48,247 bases of DNA from Zoogloeaceae bacterium (GTDB lineage: Bacteria > Pseudomonadota > Gammaproteobacteria > Burkholderiales > Rhodocyclaceae), in NCBI GenBank assembly GCA_031288305.1, contig JAITRP010000058.1, forward strand, positions 1 to 48,247, in the 5' to 3' direction. The number at the start of each line of letters is the position of its first letter. Within the stretch, counting starts at the first letter, position 1. The notes under the pieces are model-generated. The model searched no databases and was not told the DNA's origin. It saw only the letters and a list, made by a program, of their open reading frames with translations. A program made the position numbers and the translations under genes. This document shows, piece by piece, positions 27,118 to 36,668 of the stretch.

Positions 27118-27147
27118 AAAGCCGCTCGTCGTTCGACAGCGGCTTTT
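27118..27147 (+). terminator. Intrinsic terminator between rpsU and yqeY
   Basis: AAAGCCGCT (27118-27126) pairs with AGCGGCTTT (27138-27146), with an inner GTCG/CGAC pair and a run of five T ending at 27147. It corresponds in place to the known rpsU/dnaG intercistronic terminator of E. coli. Confidence 0.8.
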
Positions 27148-27184
27148 TGCGTTATCGTCCAATTTCGCATCGGGAGAAGGAAAC

Positions 27185-27628
27185 ATGAGTCTGCGTCCGC
27201 GCATTCACGAGGACATGAAAGCCGCCTTGAAGGCAGGCGAGACTGTGCGCCTGGGCGCGATCCGTCTGTTGATGGCCGCCATTCGGCAAAAGGAGGTCGA
27301 TGAACGCATCGAACTCGACGACAATGGCATTACATCCATCATTGGAAAAATGGTCAAACGCGGCAAGGAAAGCCTGAGCCAGTTCGAGGCGGCGGGACGC
27401 TTGGATCTGGCCGACAGGGAACGCCAGGAAATCAGCGTGCTTTGCGCCTATCTGCCCGAAAAAATGAGCCTTCCGGAAGTCGATGCCGCCATTGACGCCG
27501 CCTTGCGCGAAACCGGCGCGGCAATGGCTGCCGACATGGGCAAGGTCATGAACATCCTCAAGCCGCGGCTTTCCGGCAAGGCGGATATGGGCGTGGTGTC
27601 GGGACGGGTCAGGTCTCGCCTCGTCTGA
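27185..27628 (+). CDS. yqeY: GatB/YqeY domain protein
   Basis: A 147-residue helical protein of the YqeY family, related to the tail domain of the amidotransferase subunit GatB. Typical features are the start MSLRPRIHEDMKAALKAGE, RLGAIRLLMAAIRQKEVD and the second half YLPEKMSLPEVDAAID through GKVMNILKPRLSGKADMGVVS. A role in tRNA amidation is often guessed but not established, since it stands alone without GatA or GatC. GGAGAAGGAAAC precedes the start. It is commonly found between rpsU and dnaG, as here, with only 15 nt to dnaG. Confidence 0.93.
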   Translation: MSLRPRIHEDMKAALKAGETVRLGAIRLLMAAIRQKEVDERIELDDNGITSIIGKMVKRGKESLSQFEAAGRLDLADRERQEISVLCAYLPEKMSLPEVDAAIDAALRETGAAMAADMGKVMNILKPRLSGKADMGVVSGRVRSRLV

Positions 27629-27643
27629 TCTGATGCGGCGCGC

Positions 27644-29389
27644 ATGATCCCGGAATCCTTCATTCAGGACGTACTGGCGCGGGCAGACATCGTCGACCTG
27701 ATCGACAAATACGTGACGCTGAAAAAGGCAGGCGCCAATTACATGGCCTGCTGCCCTTTTCACAATGAAAAAACGCCTTCTTTCACCGTCAGTCCGAGCA
27801 AGCAGTTTTATCACTGTTTCGGCTGCGGCGCGCATGGCACGGCCATCGGTTTCCTCATGGAATATCGGGGCATGGGTTTCGTCGATGCGGTGCGGGAACT
27901 GGCGGCCTCGATGGGCATGCAGGTTCCGGAAAGCCATGCGCAGCAAGGCGGCGCGGAACATGGCAGCCGCTTGCGGCGTTTGAGCGAGCGCATGAGCGAA
28001 GCGCAAGCGTTCTACAAGGCCGCCTTGAAAAAAAGCGAGCGCGCCGCTTCTTACCTGAAAAACCGGGGACTGAGCGGCGAGACGGCGGCAAGATTCGGCA
28101 TGGGCTACGCGCCGGAGGGCTGGCAGGCGCTACAGGCGGTATTTGCCGATTATGCCTCTCCGGAAATGCTGGCGACCGGACTGGTCATCGACAGCGAAAA
28201 CGGACGACGATATGACCGTTTCCGGGATCGCGTCATGTTTCCCATCATCAACGCCAAGGGCGAGGTCATCGGCTTTGGCGGGCGCGTTCTGGATCGGGGC
28301 GAACCCAAGTACCTAAATTCTCCGGAAACGCCGCTTTTTGAAAAAGGGCGCGAACTGTTCGGCTTGCCGCAGGCGCGCCAGGCGTTACGCGATGAAAATT
28401 GCGCCATCGTGGTGGAAGGGTATATGGACGTAGTGACGCTGGCGCAGCATGGCGTCGGCAACGCGGTGGCCACGCTGGGCACGGCAACCACACCGACGCA
28501 TGTGCAAAAACTCTTGCGTCAGGTGGATCGCGTAGTCTTCTGTTTCGATGGCGACGCCGCCGGACGCAAGGCCGCTTCCAGGGCACTGGATAACGCGCTG
28601 GAAACGCTCGCGGACAACAAGACCATCGCTTTTGCCTTTTTGCCGGAACCAGAAGATCCTGACAGCTTTATTCGCAAAACGGGCAAGGACGCATTCTCTC
28701 GCCTGATCGCCCAAGCGACGCCGCTTTCCGATTTCTTGCTGCGCGAATTGAGTACGCATTGTGATTTGACCACTTCGGAGGGCAAGGCGCGACTGGTTGC
28801 CGAAGCCAAGCCGCTGCTCCTGCGGATTCCCGTGCCATTGTTGCGCCTGCAACTGGTCAAGCGGCTGGCAGAGGCCAGCGGCTTTTCGCAAACCGAAGTG
28901 GAGCGACTATGCGGCATTCGCGGCTATACGCCACCCGCTCCGCCGAAAGCGGCGCGGCATGCGCCATCGCTTGCGCGCGCCCTGCTGCGTCTGGTATTGC
29001 AGAAACCGGAACTGGCGACACAGATTCCGCTGGCGCAATTGCCCGCCAGCCCGGAGCGGCAAATGCTGGAAACCATTGCCCGCGCCGTAACGCATTTGCC
29101 GCCCGCGCCCAGTTACGCGCAATTGCGCGAACAATTGCGCGGCGATGCTCAGGAGCGCGCGCTGGATAATCTGGCGAGCGAATGGATGGATATGAAACTG
29201 GAAGATGTGGATGTGGAAAATGAATTCCATGCTGCCGTAACGCGCCTGAAAACCGCAGCCCAGGATGCGGAATTCAAGCGTCTACAAGCGCAGGCGCAAC
29301 AATTCGGCGGCATGTCGGGCTTGAACGAGGAAGAAAAGGAGCGCTTCCGGCATCTGGCGCACAGAAACAGCAAGAAAGCCGCCACATGA
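27644..29389 (+). CDS. dnaG: DNA primase
   Basis: Makes RNA primers at the replication fork. The 581-residue protein has the N-terminal CHC2 zinc finger with ligands Cys37, His40, Cys58 and Cys61 (CPFHNEKTPSF and CFGCG). The Toprim catalytic domain follows, with IVVEGYMDV supplying the glutamate and FCFDGDAAGRKA the DxD. The helical C-terminal DnaB-binding region is divergent. The start lacks a strong Shine-Dalgarno, which fits the low primase level expected in this operon type. Length matches the E. coli enzyme (581). Confidence 0.97.
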   Translation: MIPESFIQDVLARADIVDLIDKYVTLKKAGANYMACCPFHNEKTPSFTVSPSKQFYHCFGCGAHGTAIGFLMEYRGMGFVDAVRELAASMGMQVPESHAQQGGAEHGSRLRRLSERMSEAQAFYKAALKKSERAASYLKNRGLSGETAARFGMGYAPEGWQALQAVFADYASPEMLATGLVIDSENGRRYDRFRDRVMFPIINAKGEVIGFGGRVLDRGEPKYLNSPETPLFEKGRELFGLPQARQALRDENCAIVVEGYMDVVTLAQHGVGNAVATLGTATTPTHVQKLLRQVDRVVFCFDGDAAGRKAASRALDNALETLADNKTIAFAFLPEPEDPDSFIRKTGKDAFSRLIAQATPLSDFLLRELSTHCDLTTSEGKARLVAEAKPLLLRIPVPLLRLQLVKRLAEASGFSQTEVERLCGIRGYTPPAPPKAARHAPSLARALLRLVLQKPELATQIPLAQLPASPERQMLETIARAVTHLPPAPSYAQLREQLRGDAQERALDNLASEWMDMKLEDVDVENEFHAAVTRLKTAAQDAEFKRLQAQAQQFGGMSGLNEEEKERFRHLAHRNSKKAAT

Positions 29390-29468
29390 TTGCGTCGGAT
29401 TGCCGATCCAATCCCACCGTTTTCAGCGCGTGTGCGTCAAAAAATACGGGGAAATTTTTTGATTTTGT

Positions 29469-29476
29469 GCTATAAT
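29469..29476 (+). promoter_or_regulatory. Extended -10 promoter in front of rpoD
   Basis: TGC followed directly by TATAAT at 29471-29476 gives an extended -10 box (TG at 29468-29469). No good -35 is visible. Transcription would start near 29483, about 36 nt before the rpoD ATG, allowing rpoD expression independent of dnaG. Confidence 0.5.
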
Positions 29477-29518
29477 TTTTGGTTTCTCTGACTTCTTCTT
29501 TACCAGAGCAGGGCGTCC

Positions 29519-32368
29519 ATGGTTACAGACAAGAGCAGCAAAAACAAAGACGTAGAAACTGCGAAGAACGCATCGCGCAGAAAATCTGTAAAAACGGTGG
29601 CGCAAACCGCGCCCCACAAGACAATGGTGAAAACGCCAGCGGACGCGAAAAAAGCGCCAACGGCAAACAGAACGCCCCGCAAGTCCGCTCCGGAGCGCGT
29701 AAGACCTGCGTCCCACGCTACTGCCAGGAAAACGCCGGAAACACCCGTGCGCGCGGCAGACAAAGCGGTGGCAAAGACCATGCCGCCCGTGAAAACCGCC
29801 AGAACAAAAGCCGCTACGCCGGAGAAGGAAAAAACCGCGCTGGAAAAGAAAGTTGCGGCAAAGCCGGAAACGCCCAAAACCGCCAAAGCTGCGTCCAAAC
29901 GGGCTTCCGCCACGATTGCGGACAAAGCGACAGCAAAGGACACGCCACCTGTGAAAACCGCCAGAACAAAAGTCGCCACGCCAAAGCAGGAAAAGGCCGC
30001 GCCGGAAAAGAAAGTTGCGGCAAAGCAAGAAATACCCCAAAAAACCGCCAAGGCCGTATCCAAACGACCCGCCAAAGCCGCAGGCAAGGTAGCGCCCGGC
30101 AGCACGTCCAGAGCGTCGTCGGCAACACCACCCTCTGAGCCTGTCCAGAACGCCGCGAAAGACAAGGCGGGAAAAGCGCCGACAAAGACCAGTGCCGCCG
30201 CCAGGAAGTCGCGTGGCGAAAAAAGCGCGAAGGAAATTGCCAAGGCGGCGGCCAAGACCGCGAAAGAAGCCGCTAGGGCAGCGGCAAAGGCCGCGAAGGA
30301 AGCCGCCAGGGCAGCGGCCAAGACCGCGAAAGAAGCCGCCAGGGCAGCGGCCAAGACCGCGAAAGAAGCGGCAAAAGAAGCTGCGTCTGCCGCCAGGGCG
30401 CTCAAGACGCGACTCGGCAAAAAAGACAAGGCGGCGGCGGAAAGTCTCCTGAATGCGGTCAATGGCATCGCGCAAACGGTAGTTGACATCGAAACGCGCA
30501 AGCTGCGTCTGAAAGAACTGATCAAGCTGGGCAAGGAGCGCGGCTACCTGACCCACGCCGAAATCAACGACCATCTGCCGGATGACGTGGTGGATGCCGA
30601 GCAGATCGAAGCCATCATCAACACGTTCAGCGGCATGAACATCAAGGTATATGACGAAGCGCCCGCAGATGAAGACCTGTTGTTGTCCGATACGCCCGCC
30701 ACCACGCCTGGCGACGACGATGACGAAGATGATGAACCCATGCGGGTGCTGCTTTCCACCGTTGATTCCGAATATGGCCGCACGACCGACCCGGTACGCC
30801 TGTACATGCGTGAAATGGGCACGGTGGAACTGCTCACCCGCGAAGGCGAAATCGAGATCGCCAAACGCATCGAGGAAGGCTTGAAGCACATGGTGCAGGC
30901 CATTTCCGCCTGCCCTTCCACCATCGCCGAAATCCTGGAAATGGTCGACAAGGTGAAAAGGGACGAAATCCGCATCGATGAACTGGTCGACGGTCTGGTC
31001 GATCCAGACGCGCCGGAAAAGGAACAGGCAGAAGACGAGGCGGAAGAAGCCGTAGAAGAAGGCGGCGTCAAGGAAGACAAGGGCGAAGACGACGACGAGG
31101 AATCGGACGAAGACGCCGAAAGCCGCGCCGCGTCCGCTTCTCTGGCGCAACTGAAAGCGGATGCGCTGGTGCATTTCGAACGCATCCGCGCCGACTACGG
31201 CAAAATGCTCAAGGTATTGAGCAGCAAGGGGTCGCAGCACAAAAGCTATCTTGTCCTGCAACAACAGATCAGTGACGAACTGTTGAATATCCGCTTCACT
31301 TCCCGCATCATCGAACGCTTTTGCGACAGTGTGCGCGACATGGTCGAGCGTGTGCGCGAGTCCGAGCGCAAAATCCAGCGTATCTGTGTAGACAAGGTGC
31401 ATATGCCGCGTTCCAGCTTCCTGGAGAGTTTTCCCGGCAACGAAACCCATCTGGAATGGGTGGATGCGAAAATCGCCAACGCGCCCAAGAATTATGCCGC
31501 CATATTGGAACGCAACGCGCCCAATATTCGCGAGGAACAACAAAAACTCATCGCCCTGCAAACCCGTCTGGGGTTGTCGCTGAAGGAACTGAAAGCCATC
31601 TACAAACAGATGAGCAGCGGCGAGGCCAAGGCCAAGCGCGCTAAGGGAGAAATGACCGAAGCCAACCTGCGGCTGGTCATTTCCATCGCCAAGAAATACA
31701 CCAACCGCGGCCTGCAATTCCTCGATCTCATCCAGGAGGGCAACATCGGCCTGATGAAAGCGGTCGATAAATTCGAGTACCGGCGCGGCTACAAGTTTTC
31801 CACTTACGCGACGTGGTGGATCCGGCAGGCCATCACCCGTTCGATCGCCGATCAGGCGCGCACCATCCGCATTCCGGTGCATATGATCGAGACCATCAAC
31901 AAGATGAACCGCATCAGCCGCCAGGTTCTCCAGGAAACCGGCTTCGAACCCGATCCGGCGACACTGGCGGAAAAAATGGAAATGCCGGAAGACAAGGTGC
32001 GCAAGATCATGAAAATCTCCAAGGAGCCGATCTCCATGGAAACGCCCATTGGCGACGATGACGATTCACACCTGGGCGATTTCATTGAAGACACGGCAAC
32101 GCTGGCGCCTGCCGATGCCGCCATGTATTCCAGTTTGCGGGAGGTTACGGCGGAAATACTGGACACTCTGACGCAGCGGGAAGCCAAGGTGCTGCGCATG
32201 CGCTTCGGCATTGAAATGAACAACGATCACACGCTGGAAGAAGTCGGCAAGCAGTTCGACGTCACGCGCGAGCGCATCCGGCAGATCGAAGCCAAGGCGC
32301 TGCGGAAGCTGCGCCACCCCACCCGCTCCGACCGGCTCCGCAGTTTTGTCGACTCGAACGGCAGTTGA
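29519..32368 (+). CDS. rpoD: RNA polymerase sigma-70 factor RpoD with a long basic N-terminal extension
   Basis: Primary sigma factor, 949 residues. The conserved part starts at about residue 326 with region 1.1 ([17 protein letters not shown]) and runs to the C-terminus. It includes [11 protein letters not shown] (1.2), [27 protein letters not shown] (2.1-2.2), [10 protein letters not shown] (2.3-2.4) and the region 4.2 helix [20 protein letters not shown]. That core is close to E. coli RpoD in length. Ahead of it lie ~325 residues rich in Lys, Ala, Thr and Pro. They contain a duplicated 54-residue block (82-135 and 136-190) and four 11-residue repeats (243-286). An acidic Asp/Glu-rich segment sits in the non-conserved region. 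No Met occurs between residue 88 and the core, so a simple internal ATG start does not remove the extension. Confidence 0.95.
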   Translation: MVTDKSSKNKDVETAKNASRRKSVKTVAQTAPHKTMVKTPADAKKAPTANRTPRKSAPERVRPASHATARKTPETPVRAADKAVAKTMPPVKTARTKAATPEKEKTALEKKVAAKPETPKTAKAASKRASATIADKATAKDTPPVKTARTKVATPKQEKAAPEKKVAAKQEIPQKTAKAVSKRPAKAAGKVAPGSTSRASSATPPSEPVQNAAKDKAGKAPTKTSAAARKSRGEKSAKEIAKAAAKTAKEAARAAAKAAKEAARAAAKTAKEAARAAAKTAKEAAKEAASAARALKTRLGKKDKAAAESLLNAVNGIAQTVVDIETRKLRLKELIKLGKERGYLTHAEINDHLPDDVVDAEQIEAIINTFSGMNIKVYDEAPADEDLLLSDTPATTPGDDDDEDDEPMRVLLSTVDSEYGRTTDPVRLYMREMGTVELLTREGEIEIAKRIEEGLKHMVQAISACPSTIAEILEMVDKVKRDEIRIDELVDGLVDPDAPEKEQAEDEAEEAVEEGGVKEDKGEDDDEESDEDAESRAASASLAQLKADALVHFERIRADYGKMLKVLSSKGSQHKSYLVLQQQISDELLNIRFTSRIIERFCDSVRDMVERVRESERKIQRICVDKVHMPRSSFLESFPGNETHLEWVDAKIANAPKNYAAILERNAPNIREEQQKLIALQTRLGLSLKELKAIYKQMSSGEAKAKRAKGEMTEANLRLVISIAKKYTNRGLQFLDLIQEGNIGLMKAVDKFEYRRGYKFSTYATWWIRQAITRSIADQARTIRIPVHMIETINKMNRISRQVLQETGFEPDPATLAEKMEMPEDKVRKIMKISKEPISMETPIGDDDDSHLGDFIEDTATLAPADAAMYSSLREVTAEILDTLTQREAKVLRMRFGIEMNNDHTLEEVGKQFDVTRERIRQIEAKALRKLRHPTRSDRLRSFVDSNGS
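29762..30088 (+). repeat. Duplicated ~54-codon block in rpoD
   Basis: Codons 82-135 and 136-190 encode near-identical segments, both with [16 protein letters not shown] and KTAKA followed by SKR. The second copy has one extra residue (Gln). Copies are adjacent and in frame. Confidence 0.85.
30245..30376 (+). repeat. Four 33-base repeats in rpoD encoding [11 protein letters not shown]
   Basis: Units start at 30245, 30278, 30311 and 30344. The peptide is AAAK(T/A)AKEAAR in the first three units and ends AAK in the fourth. Period 11 places Lys, Glu and Arg at regular angular intervals on a helix. Confidence 0.9.
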
Positions 32369-32417
32369 GGCAGGTGTGCCATTCCCAGAACCAGCATGCG
32401 CAGCAAGATACGGCAAA

Positions 32418-32452
32418 ACGGGCTGCTGGCAGGCAGCCGTGAGCGCGTTTTT
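32418..32452 (+). terminator. Possible weak terminator after rpoD
   Basis: GGCTGC (32421-32426) pairs with GCAGCC (32433-32438) with a six-base loop; a T5 run follows only after nine bases. Partial termination or none is possible, since murI follows at once. Confidence 0.3.
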
Positions 32453-32466
32453 GTGATCCAAAGCTC

Positions 32467-33261
32467 GTGACCATCGAGCCAAGCCAGCCCATTGGCGTAT
32501 TCGATTCAGGACTGGGCGGCTTGACCGTGTTGCAGTCCCTGCGCGCGCGTCTGCCCAGCGAGGGCTTCCTCTACTTTGCCGATACCCGCCACCTGCCCTA
32601 TGGCGACAAACCGGAATCCTTCATCCAGGCGCGCGCCCAGCACATCAGCGCCACGCTGGCGGAACGCGGCTGCAAGGCGATCGTCATCGCCTGCAACACC
32701 GCCACTGCCGCCGCCGCCGAAAGCATACGCGCGCGGCTCGCCATCCCTGTCATCGCGCTGGAACCCGCCATCAAACCCGCGGCGGCCCTGACGCGAAACG
32801 GCATACTCGGCGTGCTTGCCACCACCCGTACCCTGACAAGCCGCCGCTTCGCCCAACTGGTCAAGAGTCATGCGCCCAACGCCACTATTATCGCGCAGGC
32901 CTGCCCCGGCCTTGCCGAAACCATCGAAGCCGAAGGGCCGGGGAGCGCAAAAGTCGAAACCCTGCTGGACGCCTACGTGCGTCCGCTCGCCAGCGCCAAG
33001 GCCGATGTCGTCGTTCTTGGCTGCACCCATTATCCGTGGGTCAAGGCGGGCATTGCCCGGCGTCTTCTGCCGGAAACGGCCATGGTTGATACCGGCGAAG
33101 CCGTTGCTCGTCAGCTTGGACGCCGGTTGAAAGAAGAGAATATCCTGGGCGGCGGTCACGGCCAGTTGCGCTTTGCCGCCAGCGGCGACGCCATCCAGGT
33201 GGGCGCAACCCTCGCCCGCCTCTGCGGCATTCGCGCGTCAGTGGAAAGCTGGGCGATATGA
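32467..33261 (+). CDS. murI: Glutamate racemase
   Basis: Cofactor-independent racemase making D-glutamate for MurD. The 264-residue protein has the start motif IGVFDSGLGGLTV with Asp13, and the two catalytic cysteines Cys76 in ACNTAT and Cys186 in GCTHYP. FADTRHLPYGDK is also typical. The start is GTG at 32467, with no clear Shine-Dalgarno but the expected N-terminus. It follows rpoD by ~100 nt on the same strand and ends against a bidirectional terminator shared with pilQ. Confidence 0.96.
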   Translation: MTIEPSQPIGVFDSGLGGLTVLQSLRARLPSEGFLYFADTRHLPYGDKPESFIQARAQHISATLAERGCKAIVIACNTATAAAAESIRARLAIPVIALEPAIKPAAALTRNGILGVLATTRTLTSRRFAQLVKSHAPNATIIAQACPGLAETIEAEGPGSAKVETLLDAYVRPLASAKADVVVLGCTHYPWVKAGIARRLLPETAMVDTGEAVARQLGRRLKEENILGGGHGQLRFAASGDAIQVGATLARLCGIRASVESWAI

Positions 33262-33275
33262 TGAAATTTCAGCAT

Positions 33276-33306
33276 AAAAAAAGCCGGGAGAGTTCCCGGC
33301 TTTTTT
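33276..33306. terminator. Bidirectional terminator between murI and pilQ
   Basis: GCCGGGA (33283-33289) and TCCCGGC (33294-33300) with a four-base loop, preceded by A-rich and followed by T6 sequence. It serves the converging murI and pilQ transcripts. Confidence 0.88.
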
Positions 33307-33325
33307 GTCCCTGAAGGAAGACAGG

Positions 33326-35518
33326 TCAGTTGCTGCCTATCGTCAGGTTCTCATTGAGTATCCTCGGCGTAATGAACACTAAAAGCTCGGATTTCTCGGT
33401 GACGCGCGCCTGACTGCGAAAGAATGTGCCAAGGACGGGCACGTCGCCCAGAAGCGGCACCTTGTCGATGTCGTTGCGGCTCGACAGTTCATAGATGCCG
33501 CCAATCACCACCGTGCCGCCATTTTCCACCAGCACGTCGGTCTGCACCTTCTTGGTGTTGATGGCAACGCCGCCCGGCACGTTTTCGCCGCGCGAATCCT
33601 TGTTGACCTCGATCTTCATGGCCACTTTGCCGTCCGGCGTGATCTGCGGTCGCACCTTCAGGGAAAGCACGGCCTTCTTGAAGGAAACGCTGGTCGATCC
33701 GGAACTGGAAGCTTCCTGATAGGGAATTTCCATCCCCTGTTCGATCAGGGCTTCCCCCTTGTCCGTGGTCAACACCCGCGGGCTGGAGACAATGCGGCCT
33801 TTCAGATCCGCTTCCAGCGCCGATATTTCAAGGTTCAGCATGCGCGTGCCCTGACGGTTGGCCAAGAGGAAGGAGAACAACTGCGCGCCCGCGTTGCCAT
33901 AGCCCTGCGCGGGCAGATTGACCTGGTTTACGGCGGGAAATTCCGCAGTGCCATCCATCCCCCATGCCGGATTCGTGGTATCGCGTGTTCCTGGAGAATA
34001 TGTTGTTGTTGTTCCGGCCTGATTCGCAGTCGCCCCCGTCGCTGTTCTCCCCGTCGTCATGGCGCGCATTGTCTGTGCGGCATCGCCCCCCGTCCCGAAC
34101 CAAGTGCCGCCGTTGGTGTAATTCTTGCCGTGCAACAAACCCAAACGTACGCCCAGATTCTTGGCAAAGGTATCCGTCGCTTCCACGATGCGCGCTTCAA
34201 TCAGCACCTGGCGCAGGGGCACGTCAATCTGCGCCAGCAGACGCCGCACTTCCTCCAGGCGATTCGGCGTGTCGCGCACGAACAGGATGTTGGTACGCGG
34301 GTCGGTGCTGACAGTGCCGCGCTTGGAAAGAATCTGCTGCTCCTTGCTCGACAGGATACCCTGGATGGCGTTGGCATTGTGATAATTCAACTGGAAGCTT
34401 TCCATGACCAGCGGTTCCAGTTCTTCACGCGTACGCTCGGTTTCGTATTCCAGCTTTTCCCGCGTCGCCAGTTCGTCACGCGGCGCGATCAGGATCACCT
34501 TGCCGTTCTTGCGCATATCCAGCCCTTTTTGCTGGAAAATGATGTCGATGACCTGATCCGCCGGCACGTCCTTCAACACCAGAGTGGTCGTGCCGCGCAC
34601 GGTTTCGCTGATCACCGCGTTGAAGCCCAGTTCCTCCGCCATCAGGCGCAGCAGCGCGCGCACGTCGCCATTCTGGTAATTGATGCTGATGAGCGGCCCC
34701 TGATACCCCAGCTTGCTGCTCTGCACCAGTTTGTTCGGATCTTCGACAATGGCCTTGACTTCCACCACGAACTGGCTTTCCGTCTGATAGGCGTTGTGCT
34801 CCCAATTCCCTTTCGAGGTAATCGTCATGCGCGCGTGCTCGCCTTTGCCGTCCGTCACCACAGAGGTCACGGGCGTCGCGAAATCGAGCACGTCCATGCG
34901 CCGGTGCAGGTTCTCCGGCAGATCGGTTTTCAGGAAATCCACCACCAGGTCATTGGCCTGCTGGCGGATGTTGATGCCCGCGCCCGCATCCGAAAGATCG
35001 ACGATGACACGCCCCTCGTCATCCTTGCCCCGGCGGAAGGAAACATCACGGATTTCGTGCCGCTGCCGGATGGTTTCTTGGGCGTAAGCGCTTTTTTGCG
35101 TCATGTCCGCATTTTCCAGCGGCGTCAGCGTGACCAGCAGGGAAGCGTCTTCCAGGCGCGCGGCATAATGCATGCTGCGCACCAGATTGAACACCAGACG
35201 GGTCTTGTCGCCCGACTGGATGACGTCCAGACTGGTCAAGTCACCTTCTTTCACCACACGGTGATTGCTTCCCAGCGCGTTGTCAACATTCTTGAAATCC
35301 AGCGCGACGCGCGGCGGATTGGCAATGCTGAATTCCGCGGGCAATTCCGCCAGCGCCTGCTTCAAGTCAATCTTGAGCATGATGGCATTGCCCTGGGTCG
35401 CAACGGTGATCGCGGTGATCGCGTTCTTTTCCGTTTCCTGCGCGCCAGCGACCGCGGAAAACATCACGCCCAGGCAAAGCGCCGTCACCCAAGCGATGTA
35501 TTTTTTGACGTGTTTCAT
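33326..35518 (-). CDS. pilQ: Type IV pilus secretin PilQ
   Basis: Outer-membrane secretin through which type IV pili extend. The 730-residue precursor has a signal peptide (residues 1-26, cut after SAVAGA) and AMIN-type peptidoglycan-binding strands in the first third (around 35-110 and 150-230). Secretin N0/N1 domains follow (ISINYQNGDVRALLRLMAEELG, then LNYHNANAIQGIL). The C-terminal secretin barrel contains SSPRVLTTDKGEALIEQG and VPLLGDVPVLGTFFRS. A Gly/Thr/Ala-rich loop lies before the barrel core. The start codon abuts the pilP stop. It is the last gene of pilMNOPQ, without the aroK-aroB pair that often follows. Confidence 0.96.
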   Translation of the reverse strand: MKHVKKYIAWVTALCLGVMFSAVAGAQETEKNAITAITVATQGNAIMLKIDLKQALAELPAEFSIANPPRVALDFKNVDNALGSNHRVVKEGDLTSLDVIQSGDKTRLVFNLVRSMHYAARLEDASLLVTLTPLENADMTQKSAYAQETIRQRHEIRDVSFRRGKDDEGRVIVDLSDAGAGINIRQQANDLVVDFLKTDLPENLHRRMDVLDFATPVTSVVTDGKGEHARMTITSKGNWEHNAYQTESQFVVEVKAIVEDPNKLVQSSKLGYQGPLISINYQNGDVRALLRLMAEELGFNAVISETVRGTTTLVLKDVPADQVIDIIFQQKGLDMRKNGKVILIAPRDELATREKLEYETERTREELEPLVMESFQLNYHNANAIQGILSSKEQQILSKRGTVSTDPRTNILFVRDTPNRLEEVRRLLAQIDVPLRQVLIEARIVEATDTFAKNLGVRLGLLHGKNYTNGGTWFGTGGDAAQTMRAMTTGRTATGATANQAGTTTTYSPGTRDTTNPAWGMDGTAEFPAVNQVNLPAQGYGNAGAQLFSFLLANRQGTRMLNLEISALEADLKGRIVSSPRVLTTDKGEALIEQGMEIPYQEASSSGSTSVSFKKAVLSLKVRPQITPDGKVAMKIEVNKDSRGENVPGGVAINTKKVQTDVLVENGGTVVIGGIYELSSRNDIDKVPLLGDVPVLGTFFRSQARVTEKSELLVFITPRILNENLTIGSN

Positions 35519-36037
35519 TTACGCACCCTCCTTAACCTGCAATTTCAACGTGTTGATACGCTCAACCCATTCGCCGTTTCGATCCTCGACGACTTCCTTG
35601 ATGGTGACTTCATTGTCGGTAATTTGCGTTACCACGCCAAAATCAACTCCAATGTAATCTCCCAGCTTGACCTGCCTGACCAGATTGTCGACCAGAATGG
35701 CCGCCATGGTCTGATTGTTGAGATTCAGGACGCCAATCATGTTCATGGATTCCAGCGAATACCGCTCCATGATGTTGTTGCGCAATTCGCGCGCCTCAAA
35801 GTCCGGACCGCCAGCACTCTTGTGTCCCCTGCCCATCGGCACGATCTTGGCGCTGTTGAAAGGATCCAGTAGACTGGCCACGTCATACGCCGCAGGCATA
35901 TAGGGCGTCATCTGGGGAATGGGATCGATGCTGACCTTGATGTCCCTGGTGCTTTCTTCCATCCAGGCTTCCAGATTGTCCTGATTGCTGCAGGCCATCA
36001 GACCCAAAGCCATCACACCAACGAGAATCTTGCTCAT
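35519..36037 (-). CDS. pilP: Type IV pilus lipoprotein PilP
   Basis: Inner-membrane lipoprotein that bridges the PilN/PilO complex to PilQ. The 172-residue product has a lipobox LMAC with Cys16. A disordered stretch follows, then a small beta domain with FEARELRNNIMERYSLESMNMIGVL and LVRQVKLGDYIGVDFGVVTQI, the usual PilP core that binds the secretin N0 domain. It overlaps the pilO end by four bases and touches pilQ directly. Confidence 0.94.
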   Translation of the reverse strand: MSKILVGVMALGLMACSNQDNLEAWMEESTRDIKVSIDPIPQMTPYMPAAYDVASLLDPFNSAKIVPMGRGHKSAGGPDFEARELRNNIMERYSLESMNMIGVLNLNNQTMAAILVDNLVRQVKLGDYIGVDFGVVTQITDNEVTIKEVVEDRNGEWVERINTLKLQVKEGA

Positions 36038-36663
36038 CTTCTGCCTCCCTGAGCAGCCTGTGCCTGCTCTTCTTCATCAATGTAGCGGTAGGTCTTCAAC
36101 TGCATTTCCATCCCCAGACTATCCGCCGACGGCGTAATCCTGATGTTGGAAAGCGTGACGATGCGCGGCAGTTTGGCAACGTCCGCCGCGAAGGCGCCCA
36201 GGTCGTGATAACCGCCGGCAATCCGCACCGTGATGGGCAATTCCACATAGAACTCGCGGATAATCTCGTTGGATGGACGGAACAATTCAAACTGCAACCC
36301 TTGCCCCACCCCCGCCTGGTTTACTTCCTGCAACAGCGCGTCAACCTGAGTGCGGTTGGGCAGTTGCTGCAACAGGGCGCCAAACGATTTGTCGATTTCT
36401 TCCAGTTGCTGACGATAAAGCTCCAGACTGGCCGACGCCCGTTTGCCGTTGAGGTATTCCTCCCGTAACTGCGCTTCCCTGGCCTTAGCGCTGTCGAGCA
36501 TATCCACCTGATCCAAGACGAACAGGTAGCCGCCCAGACCGGCAATCAGAATGAGAATGAACAACAACACCGTAAAGCGCGGAATGGGAAGCCATGTCGC
36601 AGGATCGCTGTTGTTCAGGCAACGAAAATCTTCGATAATTTTCTGAAAACTCGGCTTTTCCAT
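36034..36663 (-). CDS. pilO: Type IV pilus alignment protein PilO
   Basis: Bitopic inner-membrane protein that dimerises with PilN. The 209-residue product has a cytoplasmic N-terminus, one helix (about residues 25-45, FTVLLFILILIAGLGGYLFVL) and a coiled coil. The ferredoxin-like periplasmic domain carries VRIAGGYHDLGAFAADVAKLPRIVTL, a PilO hallmark. An in-frame GTG at 36672 is possible, but the ATG at 36663 has GGAGG at a better distance. It follows pilN closely. Confidence 0.93.
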   Translation of the reverse strand: MEKPSFQKIIEDFRCLNNSDPATWLPIPRFTVLLFILILIAGLGGYLFVLDQVDMLDSAKAREAQLREEYLNGKRASASLELYRQQLEEIDKSFGALLQQLPNRTQVDALLQEVNQAGVGQGLQFELFRPSNEIIREFYVELPITVRIAGGYHDLGAFAADVAKLPRIVTLSNIRITPSADSLGMEMQLKTYRYIDEEEQAQAAQGGRR

Positions 36664-36668
36664 GTTCT

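Noticed and set aside
30245-30376. CRISPR-like array of 33-base repeats
   Set aside because: The repeats are contiguous without spacers, in frame, and encode a regular peptide within rpoD.
29423-31882. 819-codon open frame antisense to rpoD
   Set aside because: Low-complexity Gly/Arg/Phe-rich translation produced by the Ala/Lys repeats of rpoD on the other strand.
32369-32466. tRNA gene after rpoD
   Set aside because: A tRNA can follow rpoD in related bacteria, but this stretch has only one bulged hairpin and no cloverleaf or T-loop motif.
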